Assembly: GCA_963693285.1 (NCBI GenBank)
Contig: OY848917.1
Location: forward strand, 34,731,245 to 34,795,244
DNA: 64,000 nt
Direction of reading: 5' to 3'
From: Xestospongia muta
Lineage: Eukaryota; Porifera; Demospongiae; Haplosclerida; Petrosiidae
Part shown: piece by piece, positions 34,967 to 49,800 of the stretch
Layout of the letters: each line of letters opens with the position of its first letter
Position numbering within the stretch: position 1 is the first letter of the stretch
Translations under genes and position numbers: made by a program
Notes under the pieces: generated by a model
What the model saw: the letters and a program-made list of their open reading frames with translations, nothing else
Database searches by the model: none
Told to the model about the DNA's origin: nothing

Positions 34967-37778
34967 GTAAGTTGATGACAGTCTTTTATGTTCAATCATT
35001 ATAAGTAAATTAAAGTCTTGCATGAGAGACTAAATATATATATACTATATTTAGTGATAAAGACTATATTTGTCTTTCTCGCAAGAAAGACTAAATATAT
35101 AGTAGATGCATGTGTACTTATGATCTAGTCATTTGTAAAAACACAATTACATGTATAATATACAATTGTAGCTTTCCCTTTCTTTAAAAGTGATAAACTT
35201 TAAAATAACTGCATTATTTGGTCTACTATGTCTACTTCTAAGCATTTACTGAATCTCTATATACATGTGTATAGACATTCAATTAATGCATAAAAAGTAT
35301 ATATATGTGACCTGACTTGCGAAAAGGGACCACTTCTATCAAAACAATAAAAACATTTGACTGTACATAAGCAATTTTTTAAATAAAACGTTACTAAATT
35401 TTGCATTTCAAGTGATCTATTGTTTTTAAACTGAGATATAATTTAGTAACATCCATTGAAAAATGTAAGGCTGTGTACACAACAAATGGATGTTTTTGAG
35501 ATGTTTTAACAGAAGTGATCCCTTTTTGCAAATCAGCTCACATATTATATATATATATATATAAGGCTGTCTCAAAGTAGTTGGCACCAGCAGTGGTTGT
35601 TTTCATCTTAGCCAGCCAGCAAAAAAATATAATTATTAATTATTAATGTATTACATTACAGACATGGACTGGAATGAAGGTCAGTCAGTATTGACATGAC
35701 TGTTAGTGATATTGCAATAATTATAATGAATGAATAGAATTAGCTATAGTTTGTTGAAATTGATGAATTCATTTGGAAGTTAGTCCATAAAATTTGCTTA
35801 ATTTTGAGCTTCAATGTGGCAAGTCCATGTTTTAGCTGACAAGCATAATTTTGATGGTATATAAAGTTTATAAGGAAGGCTCAAAAATTCTGATTTTAAT
35901 TATTGTAGACAATTGACTTTGCTGCCTCAAATGGTTGCTTTCCTTAGCCAGTTGACATAAGTACAGTCACTATCTGCAATTCTCACAACAAATCTGATGT
36001 TGACAAAACCATATGTTTTCATCTAACACTATATAAATTATTGCAATGTTCTATTTGTGTAATTTTTCACAATTTCCTTGTAGAAAAACTTTGGTATCAC
36101 TCCTTTACCATTAGCAGCATATAAAGGTCACTATGACAGTGTGCTATTATTATATGAGCAGTAGATGCAAATATTAAGCGCATCAATCAAAGTGTTAATA
36201 ATATTCATATGAAATATAGTCTTAATTAGAATTCCTCACTAAACTAATTAATATCATAAATGATGTTATTAACTGTACAGTATTTAATTATTGTCACTAT
36301 ATAACTGTCTACATGATGTTATATGATGTTCAAGTAAACTTGTATTATGTTAGTACATGTTATTATCAGTTAAATATTAGTAGATAAAACAGGAGTAGAC
36401 TATGAGTAAAGTACATGTACATTATATACATGGATACATGTATTGATTACATATCATCAATGTTGTCTAGTAATATATATCTCTAATATAGTTCTAAAAT
36501 ATACTACTATCTGTTTTTTCATGTATAATATGTCTCTATCTCTTTCTATTAGACGGTATCTCTTTGTAGCGCAGCTATTAATGGTCGTCTTAATGAAATA
36601 AAGAGTGCCATTGAAGAAGATTCTCTTTGTTTAAATGCTGTAAATATAGTAAGTACATGTTATACATAATTATAATAATTACTGACTTATAGATATTGTT
36701 TAACAATGACAACAAATTACATAAATAAATAAAATAAAACTAATATATGCCCAATTTATAACAGGCTATGTCCATATGACTACACCCTCTTTTACAGCTT
36801 TGTATTGTTAATGGCAAAACAATAACATGTTACTGCATACTAGAGTTAAATAAACTGAATCTATTGTTACAATTTTATTTACTTCACACAGTGGTCACTT
36901 ATATTAACTTACCATTACATGTAACTACTAACAGACTTGGAAGTATTTACTTTATAGCTTTATACTGTTTTAAATCTTATACTTCTTTAGAGTTACAATA
37001 ATTAACCATATTACTTATTAACTTGGAAATATAGTGGAACCTCCAGTAATGGATATTACCAATAGTGGACACCAATGAACAATTACTTTAGAAAGACTGA
37101 GTTTTCAATGAATTGCATCCTGTAAAATGCAAACATGGACGTCTATTTCAAACAATAATCACTTTTCTGACTACAGAAATTTCTTGCACATGCATGAGAT
37201 GAGTATCTAGTGCATTACATCAAGACACCTCCACATAATGGACACTATTTGGAGATTCTGCTATAGAGACAACATAGCATTAATGTGAAAAACAGTTTTA
37301 ATGATGTTGATAGTAATAGTAATAACAGGTTTATAGTACAGGGTTAATAATACTATATAATGATGTAAACTGTAAAAGATGTCACAAATTATCTGATAAA
37401 CAGTTCTCTATTATACATGTCACTGTTATATGAGTCTGACATCTATAAATGGTATTATGTAAAAGATACAATAGTGCAATGTGATTATATTATATGATGT
37501 TTTCTCTGTTTCTATTCAGTATGGCAGGACTATGTTACATTATGCTGCTGAGAATGGACAGATTGATATCATCAATTATTTACTTGATATTGGTGCAGAT
37601 CCCAATATACAGGATGAGGTAAGTATTTGTTGATAATGATATTTGTTATAGATGATTCTAGTACATGTAGTTATATTACATGATAAGTACATGTCTGTTA
37701 TATTATATGACTATCACAAAAAAACTATTGTTTGTAGTATCAAAATATCATGGAAATTAAAGCATACTTATATAATGT

Positions 37779-37816
<38 letters not shown>

Positions 37817-40800
37817 TATATATATATATGTATGTATGTATGTATATTATTTAATTGAAGACTGTTCATGTTAACTTTGTGTTTTGAATATAACAACTCA
37901 GTATTAAATATATGCAGACATAACATATGATGATGTAACTCTAACAGACTATGAATGTTCTCTAGTATTACTTTGTAATAATTTTGCTGTTTAGTTGTGC
38001 TAGTATGTGAAAATACTATTATATGTTGTTTAGAATGGCATAACTCCCTTGTACATAGCATGTGGCATAGGTCATGATATAGTAGTATAATTATTACTAG
38101 ACCATAGCGTTAAAGTGGATGTTTCAGACAAGGTTATTGACATATCGTGTATAGTATTTAACAAAATATATAACATTATATTTATATCCACGATTATAAT
38201 TGCTATTAAATTTGATGTTTCTCACATGAAATTTATCTCTCTTTCACTCTCTCTCTCCCTATATATATAGGATCGCCATACTCCTCTTGATGTTGCATTA
38301 CAGGAAGGCTACGGTGAAATTGTGGAAGTATTACTAAAGGCTAATGCAAAGACATATTTGACAAATGAAGTAAGTTGTCTCATGTACAACTGTACTTGTC
38401 CTTTATTAAAATAATTATTGTGTTTAAATTACTGAAATACTAACTTTTGCTATTTAGTTTGTCCTAGTATGTGACAATAATATTATATGTTATTTAGAAT
38501 GGCATAACTCCATTACACATATTAATGTTAATGTACTTGTATTTATGACACAATACTTTATGCCTTATAAGTGTAGTAATGCTATTACTTCATAGTTTAC
38601 ATTAGAGTTTAGGGGAATAGTTTAAATATGAAAGACAGTTATATTTATACTAAAAAGTGACTGTAATATTATATCTTGTTTAGGATTGCAAGATTCCATT
38701 GTACAAAGCATGTTACAAAGGTCATTATAAAGTAGTACAATTATTACTAGACCGTGGTGTTCAAGTGGATGTTCAAGACAAGGTCAGTGATATATCATGT
38801 ATTAATGTTATAAAGTTATGTAACACAACAGAAATTAATGAAACCACTTTGGTGACAAATGAATGTTTTAAGTGTCTCATAGAATAACTAGTTATAATGT
38901 CCATACTAAAAGACACTTATTGATGTAGTTTTATTTGGATTTTAATATATTTTTCCATTAATGCAATCAATTAATTTTCAATATTTAATGTTAGAGGTGT
39001 GATCTCAGTACTAATTATATCACATGTAGTGTTCTATTATGCAAACATAACCAATGATGATGTAACTCTAGCAGACTAGGAATGTTATCTAGTATTACTA
39101 TGTAATTGTTTTGCTATTTAGTTTGTGCTAGAATGTGACAATAATATTATATGTTATTTAGAATGGCACAACTCCATTGTACATAGCATTTCATCTGATG
39201 ATAATAACATTCATGTGATAAAATGGAAATTGATTGATTGACGTTTAACATAACCTGCTGGGTAGTTTATATTTCATTATTTTATGCCTTATATGTGGAC
39301 TGAACTATATATCACTTAATTGTTGACATTTAAAGTTTATGATTATAGTTAATTATTAACAACAGCTTATTTTATATTAGATATACATAACATATAATGA
39401 TGTAACACTTATTACAGTATTAGTTATAGTGTATGTCAATAGTTGTACTGATTGTTTTCAACATTTAATATTCTACTCTTAGTTGTCTTGTTAGTGAACA
39501 GAACAAAATGTCTTATAGGTGACTATTGTTTCAATAAAATTGTATCTAATTTACTTGACTGTTAGATAGATTTATGAAGTGTTAATATAGATTCAAAGTC
39601 ATGAAACAAATTTGTGGTCTATAACCTTACAGTCAGGGTATTGAACAAACCTGACAATTTCTTGTGGTAGTCAGCCTTGAATATTGATACCTCACTTTAT
39701 CTGAAGTAGTTGGAGCTGCTCTATCAGAAGGAGATTTTACTTAAGACAATTGGTTATATTAAGCTTTCAAAAATGTCAAAACTTGAAGTAACTCTCCTGA
39801 GTTTAGTAACCTAACATTTTATCATAGTATACACATTTACATGTGACAAGTACATGTACTTTTGTTCCATTAAACTCCTTGATATATATTAAGTGTTTTA
39901 AACTGTTGTTAAATCTACGAAGGTGTTTATACAACACATGTATTGATATATTGACTCTACCTGACAAAAATACAAACATTAACTGTTTTTGTCATTCCTT
40001 TTTGGCTTTTTGTAGTTACTTTAGACCAAAATTACAACTTGTCATGTTTAATATTTCTATATAGAGAATTTAATTAGTTTACAAGTACCTATAGTTGTTA
40101 TATTTACATAATATTATATATGTAGTTACTACAACAAGGGGAGTGGTTTATTATTATTATAGAACTGTATACATGTGTAGTTTTATGTCAATGTAAGAAA
40201 CGTTGTAGTGTAGTAGTACCCAAGTATATATTATATTTATCAATCATTATTAAAATGTGAACAAAAGTATTCAATACATTTTTGTTTTGTCCTGTTTCAA
40301 TGTTTTCACTGATTATTTGGCAGCAAATTTACATGTACATTTCAATGATAAATATGAAGTAAATAACCATTTGTCTTTATTATGTACTATATCATAGTAT
40401 TGTCTGTACTTGTGGTTATTCCTTAAACTATGACAGAGTAGTCTCTCAACTGATTTTATAAATAGCAGGAGCTTTTAAGGAAACTGTGATTTTATGGACT
40501 CCCATAAATATATATCTCACATACCATATTGAATGCATCCATTCAATATTTAGTTGTTTAATTTTGGTAAAATATATTCTAAAACCACATCATACACATT
40601 ATATACATGATTGTACTCATAGTTAGTTTGATGTTCCTCATATGAGATTTATCTCTGTATATATATATAGGATGATCAGACTCCTCTCTATGTTGCATCA
40701 GAGAAAGGTGACAGTGAAGTTGTGGAAGTATTACTAAAGGCTAATGCAAGGACTGATCTACCAAACAAAGTAAGTTATCTCATGTACAATTGTACTGATC

Positions 40801-43800
40801 CTTTATTAAGATAATTATTGTATTTAAGTTAATGCAACTAGTAATTATTTGGATGTAATTTGAAGCATTTTAATGTTGGTATTAAAATAAGACAAGCAAG
40901 TGTTTTCTTCAACATTTATATACATAATAACTTACCTTGCCATAAGTGCTATGTTAACTGCTTTCTTTTCTTTCCTTTTAGCCTTTCCATATTACTTGTT
41001 AGCTAAATTATAACTTGTCATTGAAACCTTTTACAGCAGTCAAAATGTTTAAAATGTTTAATAATATCAGATGCATTAGAGGCACCAATTTTTCTAATCT
41101 TGCAATAATTAGTCATAATGTAGATACTACAAATATACTTGTTGATGTACTTGTATTTGTAATACAATTCTTTATGCCTAATAAGTGAAGTAATGCTATT
41201 ACTTCATAGTTTATATTAAAGTTTAGGGGTATAGTTTAAGTATTAAAGACAGTTATATGCATTTTTACATTAGTTAAACATAGTCTATGATGATGTAAAT
41301 TTAATATAATATAAATGTTCTCTAGTATGACTTAGTAATGCTTTTGCCAAATAGTTTATACTAAAAAGTGACTGTAATATTATATCTTGTTTAGGATTGC
41401 AAGACTCCATTGTACATAGCATTTTACAAAGGTCATTATAAAGTAGTACAATTATTACTAGACCATGGTGTTCAAGTGGATGTTCAAGACAACGTCAGTG
41501 ACATATCATGTATTCATGTTATAAAGTTATGTAACACAACAAAAATTAATGAAGCTACTATTTTGGTGACAAATAAATGTTTTAAGTGTCTCATAGAATA
41601 ACTACTTATAATGTCCATACTAAAAACACTTATTGATGTAGTTTTATTAGGATTTTAATATCATTTTACATTAATGCAACAATTAATTTTCAATATTTAA
41701 GATGGATTTATGAAATGTTAATATGGATTCAATGTCATGAAACAAACTGTAACAAGTACATGTACTTTTGTTCCATTAAACTTCTTGATGTATTTTAAGT
41801 GTTTTAAACTGTTATTAAATCTACGAAGGTGTTTATACAACACATGTATTGATATATTGACTCTACCTGACAAAAATACAAACATTAACTGTTTCTGTCA
41901 TCCCTTTTTGGCTTTTTGTAGTTACTTTAGACCAAAATTACTACTTGTCATATTTAAAATTTTTATGTAAAGAATTTAATTAGTTTACAAGTACCTATAG
42001 TTGTTATATTTACATAATATTATATATGTAGTTACTACAACAAGGGGAGTGGTTTATTATTATTATAGAACTGTATACATCTGTAGTTTTATGTCAATAT
42101 GAGAAAAGTTGTAGTGTAGTAGTACCCAAGTATATATTATATTTATCAATCATTATTAAAATGTAAACAAAAGTATTCAACACGTTCTCTTTTCGTCCTG
42201 TTACAATGTTTTTACTGATTATTTGGCAGCAAATTTACATGTACATTTCAATGATAAATATGAAGTAAATAACCATTTGTCTTTATTATGTACTATATCA
42301 TAGTATTGTCTGTACTTGTGGTTATTCCTTAAACTATGACAGAGTAGTCTCTCAACTGATTTTATAAATAGCAGGAGCTTTTAAGGAAACTGTGATTTTA
42401 TGGACTCCCATAAATATATATCTCACATACCATATTGAATGCATACATTCAATATTTAGTGGTTTAATTTTGGTAAAATATATTCTAAAAGCACATCATA
42501 CACATTTTTGTTAAGGTTTGATCTTAAAACAATGACAAATTTCTTAGAAAGTATACATAAATACAAATACAGTATACATGTACATATGTTTATTCTCGTT
42601 GACATATCTTTATTAGAATGGACAGACTGCACTCCATGTGGCTGCTGAGAATAACCATAAAGATATTGCACTTCTTCTGATTTTACGTGGCTGTTCTGTT
42701 GATGTTATAAATAATGTGAGTTCATATAGGTTGTAGTACTAAGGGATTGAACAAACCTGACAATTTCTTGTGGTAGCCAGCCTTGAATATTGATCCCTCA
42801 CTTTACTTAAAGTAGCTGGACCTGCTTTGTCAGAGACAGATTTTGCTCATATTAAGCTTTGAGACATGTCAAAACTTGAAGTAACTCTCCTGAGTTTAGT
42901 AACCTAACATTTTATCATAGTATACACATTTACATGTAGTACATGTTTTGATCATTATCCACTTAAATGTGACAAATACATGTACTTTTGTTCCATTAAA
43001 CTCCTTGGTGTATATTAAGTATTTTAAACTATTGTTAAAACTAGGAAGGTGTTTATACAACATATGTATTGATATATTGACTCTACCTGACAAAAATACA
43101 AACATTAACTGTTTTTGTCATCCCTTTTTGGCTTTTTGTAGTTACTTTAGACCAAAATTACAACTTGTCATGTTTAATATTTCTGTATAGAGAATTTAAT
43201 TAGTGTACATGTAACTATTGTTGTTATATTTACATAATATTATATATGTAGTCACTACAACAAGGGGAGTGGTTTATTATTATTATAGAACTGTATACAT
43301 GTGTAGTTTTATGTCAATGTAAGAAAAGTTGTAGTGTAGTAGTACCCAAGTATATATTATATTTATCAATCATTATTAAAATGTAAACAAAAATATTAAA
43401 CACGCTCTCTTTTTGTCCTGTTTTAATATTTTTACTGATTATTTGGCAGCAAATTTACATTTATATTTCAATGATAAATATGAAGTAAACAACTATTTGT
43501 CTTTATTATGTACTATAATTATCACAGTATTGTCTGTACTTGTGGTTATTCCTTAAACTATGACAGAGTAGTCTCTCAACTGATTTTATAAATAGCAGGA
43601 GCTTTTAAGGAAACTGTGATTTTATGGACTCCCGTAAATATATATCTCACATACCATATTGAATGCTTACATTCAATATTTAGTGGTTTTTTTTTTGGTA
43701 AAATATATTCTAAAAGCACATCATACACATTCTTGTTAAGGTTTAATCTTAAAACAATGACAAATTTCTTAGAAAGTGTACATAAATACAAATACAGTAT

Positions 43801-46800
43801 ACATGTACATATGTTTATTCTTGTTGACATATCTTTATTAGAATGGACAGACTGCACTTCATGTGGCTGCTGAGAATAACCATAAAGATATTGCACTTTT
43901 TCTGATTGAACGTGGCTGTTCTGTTGATGTTATAGATAATGTGAGTTCATATAGGTTGTAGTACTAAGGGGATTAAACAAACCTGACAATTTCTTGTGGT
44001 AGCCAGCCTTGAATATTGATCCCTCACTTTACCTAAAGTAGCTAGACCTGCTTTGTCAGAGGCAGATTTTACTCATATTAAGCTTTGAGACATGTCAAAA
44101 CTTGAAGTAACTCTCCTGAGTTTAGTAACCTAACATTTTATCATAGTATACACATTTACATGTAGTACATGTTTTGATCATTATCCACTTAAATGTGACA
44201 AATACATGTACTTTTGTTCCATTAAACTCCTTGGTGTATATTAAGTATTTTAAACTATTGTTAAAACTAGGAAGGTGTTTATAAAACACATGTATTGATA
44301 TATTGACTCTACCTGACAAAAATACAAACATTAACTGTTTTTGTCATCCCTTTTTGGCTTTTTGTAGTTACTTTAGACCAAAATTACAACTTGTCATGTT
44401 TAATATTTCTGTATAGAGAATTTAATTAGTGTACATGTAACTATAGTTGTTATATTTACATAATATTATATATGTAGTCACTACAACAAGAGGAATGGTT
44501 TATTATTATTATAAAACTGTATACATGTGTAGTTTTATGTCAATATGAGAAAAGTTGTAGTGTAGTAGTACCCAAGTATATATTATATTTATTAATCATT
44601 ATTAAAATGTAAACAAAAATATTAAACACGTTCTCTTTTTGTCCTGTTTCAATGTTTTCACTGATTATTTGGCAGCAAATTTACATGTACATTTCAATGA
44701 TAAATATGAAGTAAACAACTATTTGTCTTTATTATGTACTATATCATAGTATTGTCTGTAGTTGTGGTTATTTCTTAAACTATGACAGAGTAGTCTCTCA
44801 ACTGATTTTATAAATAGCAGGAGCTTTTAAGGAAACTGTGATTTTATGGACTCCCATAAATATATATCTCTAATACCATATTGAATGCATATATTCAATA
44901 TTTAGTTGTTTTATTTTAGTAAAATATATTCTAAAAGCACATCATACACATTTTTGTTAAGGTTTGATCTTAAAACAATGACAAATTTCTTAGAAAGTGT
45001 ACATAAATACAAATACAGTATACATGTACATATGTTTATTCTCGTTGACATATCTTTATTAGAATGGACAGACTGCACTTCATGTGGCTGCTGAGAATAA
45101 CCATAAAGATACTGCACTTCTTCTGATTGAACGTGGCTGTTCTGTTGATGTTAAGGATAATGTGAGTTCATATAGGTTGTAGTACTAAGGGGATTAAACA
45201 AACTTGACAATTTCTTGTGGTAGCTAGCCTTGAATATTGATCCCTCATATTACCTAAAGTAGCTGGACCAGCTTTGTCAGAAGCAGATTTTATTCATATT
45301 AAGCTTTGAGACATGTCAAAACTTGAAGCAACTCTCCTGAGTTTAGTAACCTAACATTTTATCATAGTATGCACATTTACATGTAGTACATGTTTTGATC
45401 ATTATCCACTTAAATGTGACAAATACATGTACTTTTGTTCCATTAAACTCCTTGGTGTATATTAAGTATTTTAAACTATTGTTAAAACTAGGAAGGTGTT
45501 TATACAACATATGTATTGATATATTGACTCTACCTGACAAAAATACAAACATTAACTGTTTTTGTCATCCCTTTTTGGCTTTTGTAGTTACTTTAGACCA
45601 AAATTACAACTTGTCATGTTTAATATTTCTATATAGAGAATTTAAACAGTTTACATGTAACTATAGTTGTTATATTTACATAATATTATATATGTAGTCA
45701 CTACAACAAGGGGAGTGGTTTATTATTATTATAGAACTGTATACATGTGTAGTTTTATGTCAATATGAGAAAAGTTGTAGTGTAGTAGTACCCAAATATA
45801 TATTATATTTATCAATCATTATTAAAATGTAAACAAAAATATTAAACACGTTCTCTTTTCGTCTTTTTTCAATGTTTTTACTGATTATTTGGCAGCAAAT
45901 TTACATGTACATTTCAATGATAAATATGAAGTAAACAACTATTTGTCTTTATTATGTACTATATCACAGTATTGTCTGTACTTGTGGTTATTCCTTAAAC
46001 TATGACAGAGTAGTCTCTCAACTGATTTTATAAATAGCAGGAGCTTTTAAGGAAACTGTGATTTTATGGACTCCCATAAATATATATCTCACATACCATA
46101 TTGAATGCATCCATTCAATATTTAGTTGTTTAATTTTGGTAAAATATATTCTAAAACCACATCATACACATTATATACATGATTGTACTCATAGTTAGTT
46201 TGATGTTCCTCATATGAGATTTATCTCTGTATATATATATAGGATGATCAGACTCCTCTCTATGTTGCATCAGAGAACGGTGACAGTGAAGTTGTGGAAG
46301 TATTACTAAAGGCTAATGCAAGGACTGATCTACCAAACAAAGTAAGTTATGTCATGTACAATTGTACTGATCCTTTATTAAGATAATTATTGTATTTAAG
46401 TTAATGCAACTAGTAATTATTTGGATGTAATTTGAAGCATTTTAATGTTGGTATTAAAATAAGACAAGCCAGTGTTTTCTTCAACATTTATATACATAAT
46501 AACTTACCTTGCCATAAGTGCTATGTTAACTGCTTTCTTTTCTTTCCTTTTAGCCTTTCCATATTACTTGTTAGCTAAATTATAACTTGTCATTGAAACC
46601 TTTTACAGCAGTCAAAATGTTTAAAATGTTTAATAATATCAGATGCATTAGAGGCACCAATTTTTCTAATCTTGCAATAATTAGTCATAATGTAGATACT
46701 ACAAATATACTTGTTGATGTACTTGTATTTGTAATACAATTCTTTATGCCTAATAAGTGAAGTAAAGCTATTACTTCAAAGTTTATATTAAAGTTTAGGG

Positions 46801-49800
46801 ATATAGTTTAAGTATTAAAGACAGTTATATGCATTTTTACATTAGTTAAACATAGTCTATGATGATGTAAATTTAATATAATATAAATGTTCTCTAGTAT
46901 GACTTACTAATGCTTTTGCCAAATAGTTTATACTAAAAAGGGACTGTAATATTATATCTTGTTTAGGATTGCAAGACTCCATTGTGCATAGCATGTTACA
47001 AAGGTCATTATAAAGTAGTACAATTATTACTAGACCATGGTGTTCAAGTGGATGTTCAAGACAACGTCAGTGACATATCATGTATTCATGTTATAAAGTT
47101 ATGTAACACAACAGAATTAATGAAGCTACTATTTTGATGACAAATAAATGTTTTAAGTGTCTCATAGAATAACTACTTATAATGTCCATACCAAAAAAAC
47201 ACTTATTGATGTAGTTTTATTAGGATTTTAATATCATTTTACATTAATGCAACAATTAGTTTTCAATATTTAAGATGGATTTATGAAATGTTAATATGGA
47301 TTCAATGTCATGAAACAAACTGTAACAAGTACATGTACTTTTGTTCCATTAAACTTCTTGATATATTTTAAGTGTTTTAAACTGTTATTAAAACTACGAA
47401 GGTGTTTATACAACACATGTATTGATATATTGACTCTACCTGACAAAAATACAAACATTAACTGTTTCTGTCATCCCTTTTTGGCTTTTTGTAGATACTT
47501 TAGACCAAAATTACTACTTGTCATATTTAAAATTTTTATGTAGAGAATTTAATTAGTTTACAAGTACCTATAGTTGTTATATTTACATAATATTATATAT
47601 GTAGTTACTACAACAAGGGGAGTGGTTTATTATTATTATAGAACTGTATACATGTGTAGTTTTATGTCAATATGAGAAAAGTTGTAGTGTAGTAGTACCC
47701 AAGTATATATTATATTTATCAATCATTATTAAAATGTAAACAAAAGTATTCAATACGTCCCTTTTTTGTCCTGTTTCAATGTTTTTACTGATTATTTGGC
47801 AGCACATTTATATGTATATTTCAATGATAAATATGAAGTAAATAACCATTTGTCTTTATTATGTACTATATCATAGTATTGTCTGTACTTGTGGTTATTC
47901 CTTAAACTATGACAGAGTAGTCTTTCAACTGATTTTATAAATAGCAGGAGCTTTTAAGGAAACTGTGATTTTATGGACTCCCGTAAATATATATCTCACA
48001 TACCATATTGAATGCATACATTCAATATTTAGTGGTTTTATTTTGGTAAAATATATTCTAAAAGCACATCATACACATTTTTGTAAAGGTTTGATCTTAA
48101 AACAATGACAAATGTCTTAGAAAGTATACATAAATACAAATACAGTATACATGTACATATGTTTATTCTCGTTGACATATCTTTATTAGAATGGACAGAC
48201 TGCACTCCATGTGGCTGCTGAGAATAACCATAAAGATATTACACTTCTTCTGATTGAACGTGGCTGTTCTATTGATGTTAAGGATAATGTGAGTTCATAT
48301 AGGTTGTAGTACTAAGGGGATTAAACAAACTTGACAATTTCTTGTGGTAGCCAGCCTTAAATATTGATCCCTCACTTTACCTAAAGTAGCTGGACCTGCT
48401 TTGTCAGAGGCAGATTTTACTCATATTAAGCTTTGAGACATGTCAAAACTTGAAGTAACTCTCCTGAGTTTAGTAACCTAACATTTTATCATAGTATACA
48501 CATTTACATGTAGTACATGTTTTGATCATTGTCCACTTAAATGTGACAAATACATGTACTTTTGTTCCATTAAACTCCTTGGTGTATATTAAGTATTTTA
48601 AACTATTGTTAAAACTAGGAAGGTGTTTATACAACATATGTATTGATATATTGACTCTACCTGACAAAAATACAAACATTAACTGTTTTTGTCATCCCTT
48701 TTTGGTTTTTTGTAGTTACTTTAGACCAAAATTACAACTTGTCATGTTTAATATTTCTATATAGAGAATTTTAATAGTTTACATGTAACTATTGTTGTTA
48801 TATTTACATAATATTATATATGTAGTCACTACAACAAGAGGAGTGGTTTATTATTATTATAGAACTGTATACATGTGTAGTTTTATGTCAATATGAGAAA
48901 AGTTGTAGTGTAGTAGTACCCAAGTATATATTATATTTATCACTCATTATTAAAATGTAAACAAAAATATTAAACACGTTCTCTTTTTGTCCTGTTTCAA
49001 TGTTTTCACTGATTATTTGGCAGCAAATTTACATGTACATTTCAATGATAAATATGAAGTAAACAACTATTTGTCTTTATTATGTACTATATCATAGTAT
49101 TGTCTGTACTTGTGGTTATTCCTTAAACTATGACAGAGTAGTCTCTCAACTGATTTTATAAATAGCAGGAGCTTTTAAGGAAACTGTGACTTTATGGACT
49201 CCAATAAATATATATCTCACATACCATATTGAATGCTTACATTCAATATTTAGTTGTTTAATTTTGGTAAAATATATTCTAAAACCACATTGTACACATT
49301 ATATACATGATTGTACTCATAGTTAGTTTGATGTTTCTCATATGAGATTTATCTCTGTATATATATATAGGATGATCAGACTCCTCTCTAACATTTTATC
49401 ATAGTATACACATTTACATGTAGTACATGTTTTGATCATTGTCCACTTAAATGTGACAAATACATGTACTTTTGTTCCATTAAACTCCTTGGTGTATATT
49501 AAGTGTTTTAAACTATTGTTAAAACTAGGAAGTTGTTTATAAAACATATGTATTGATATATTGACTCTACCTGACAAAATTACAAACATTAACTGTTTTT
49601 GTCATCCCTTTTTGAGTTTTCACAGTTGCTTCTCACCAAATTTACAACTTGTCATGTGTAATATTTTTTATATAGAGAATTTAACAAAATAGCCTTTCTA
49701 CGAACTTTATAAATATTAGAAGCCTTTGAAGAAACTGTGATTTCACGGACGCTTATAAATATATATCTCAAATGCCATATTAAATGCATCTATAGAATAT

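Larger units (their letters stand above)
40500..49400 (+). repeat. Large tandem duplication within gene 2
   Basis: Exons A (40671), B (41395), C (42617) recur as A (46243), B (46967), C (48190) at 5572-5573 bases, introns included and nearly identical. Between them C is amplified with its intron at 43842 and 45063 (1221-1225 base period). A third A begins at 49371 but is cut off. Confidence 0.92.

Noticed and set aside
42948..43190. 80-codon plus-strand frame repeated in gene 2 introns (also 45395, 48522, 39843, 41737, 47310)
   Set aside because: It recurs because the intron was duplicated. Copies carry shifts and different ends, there is no domain, and the opposite strand is open as well.
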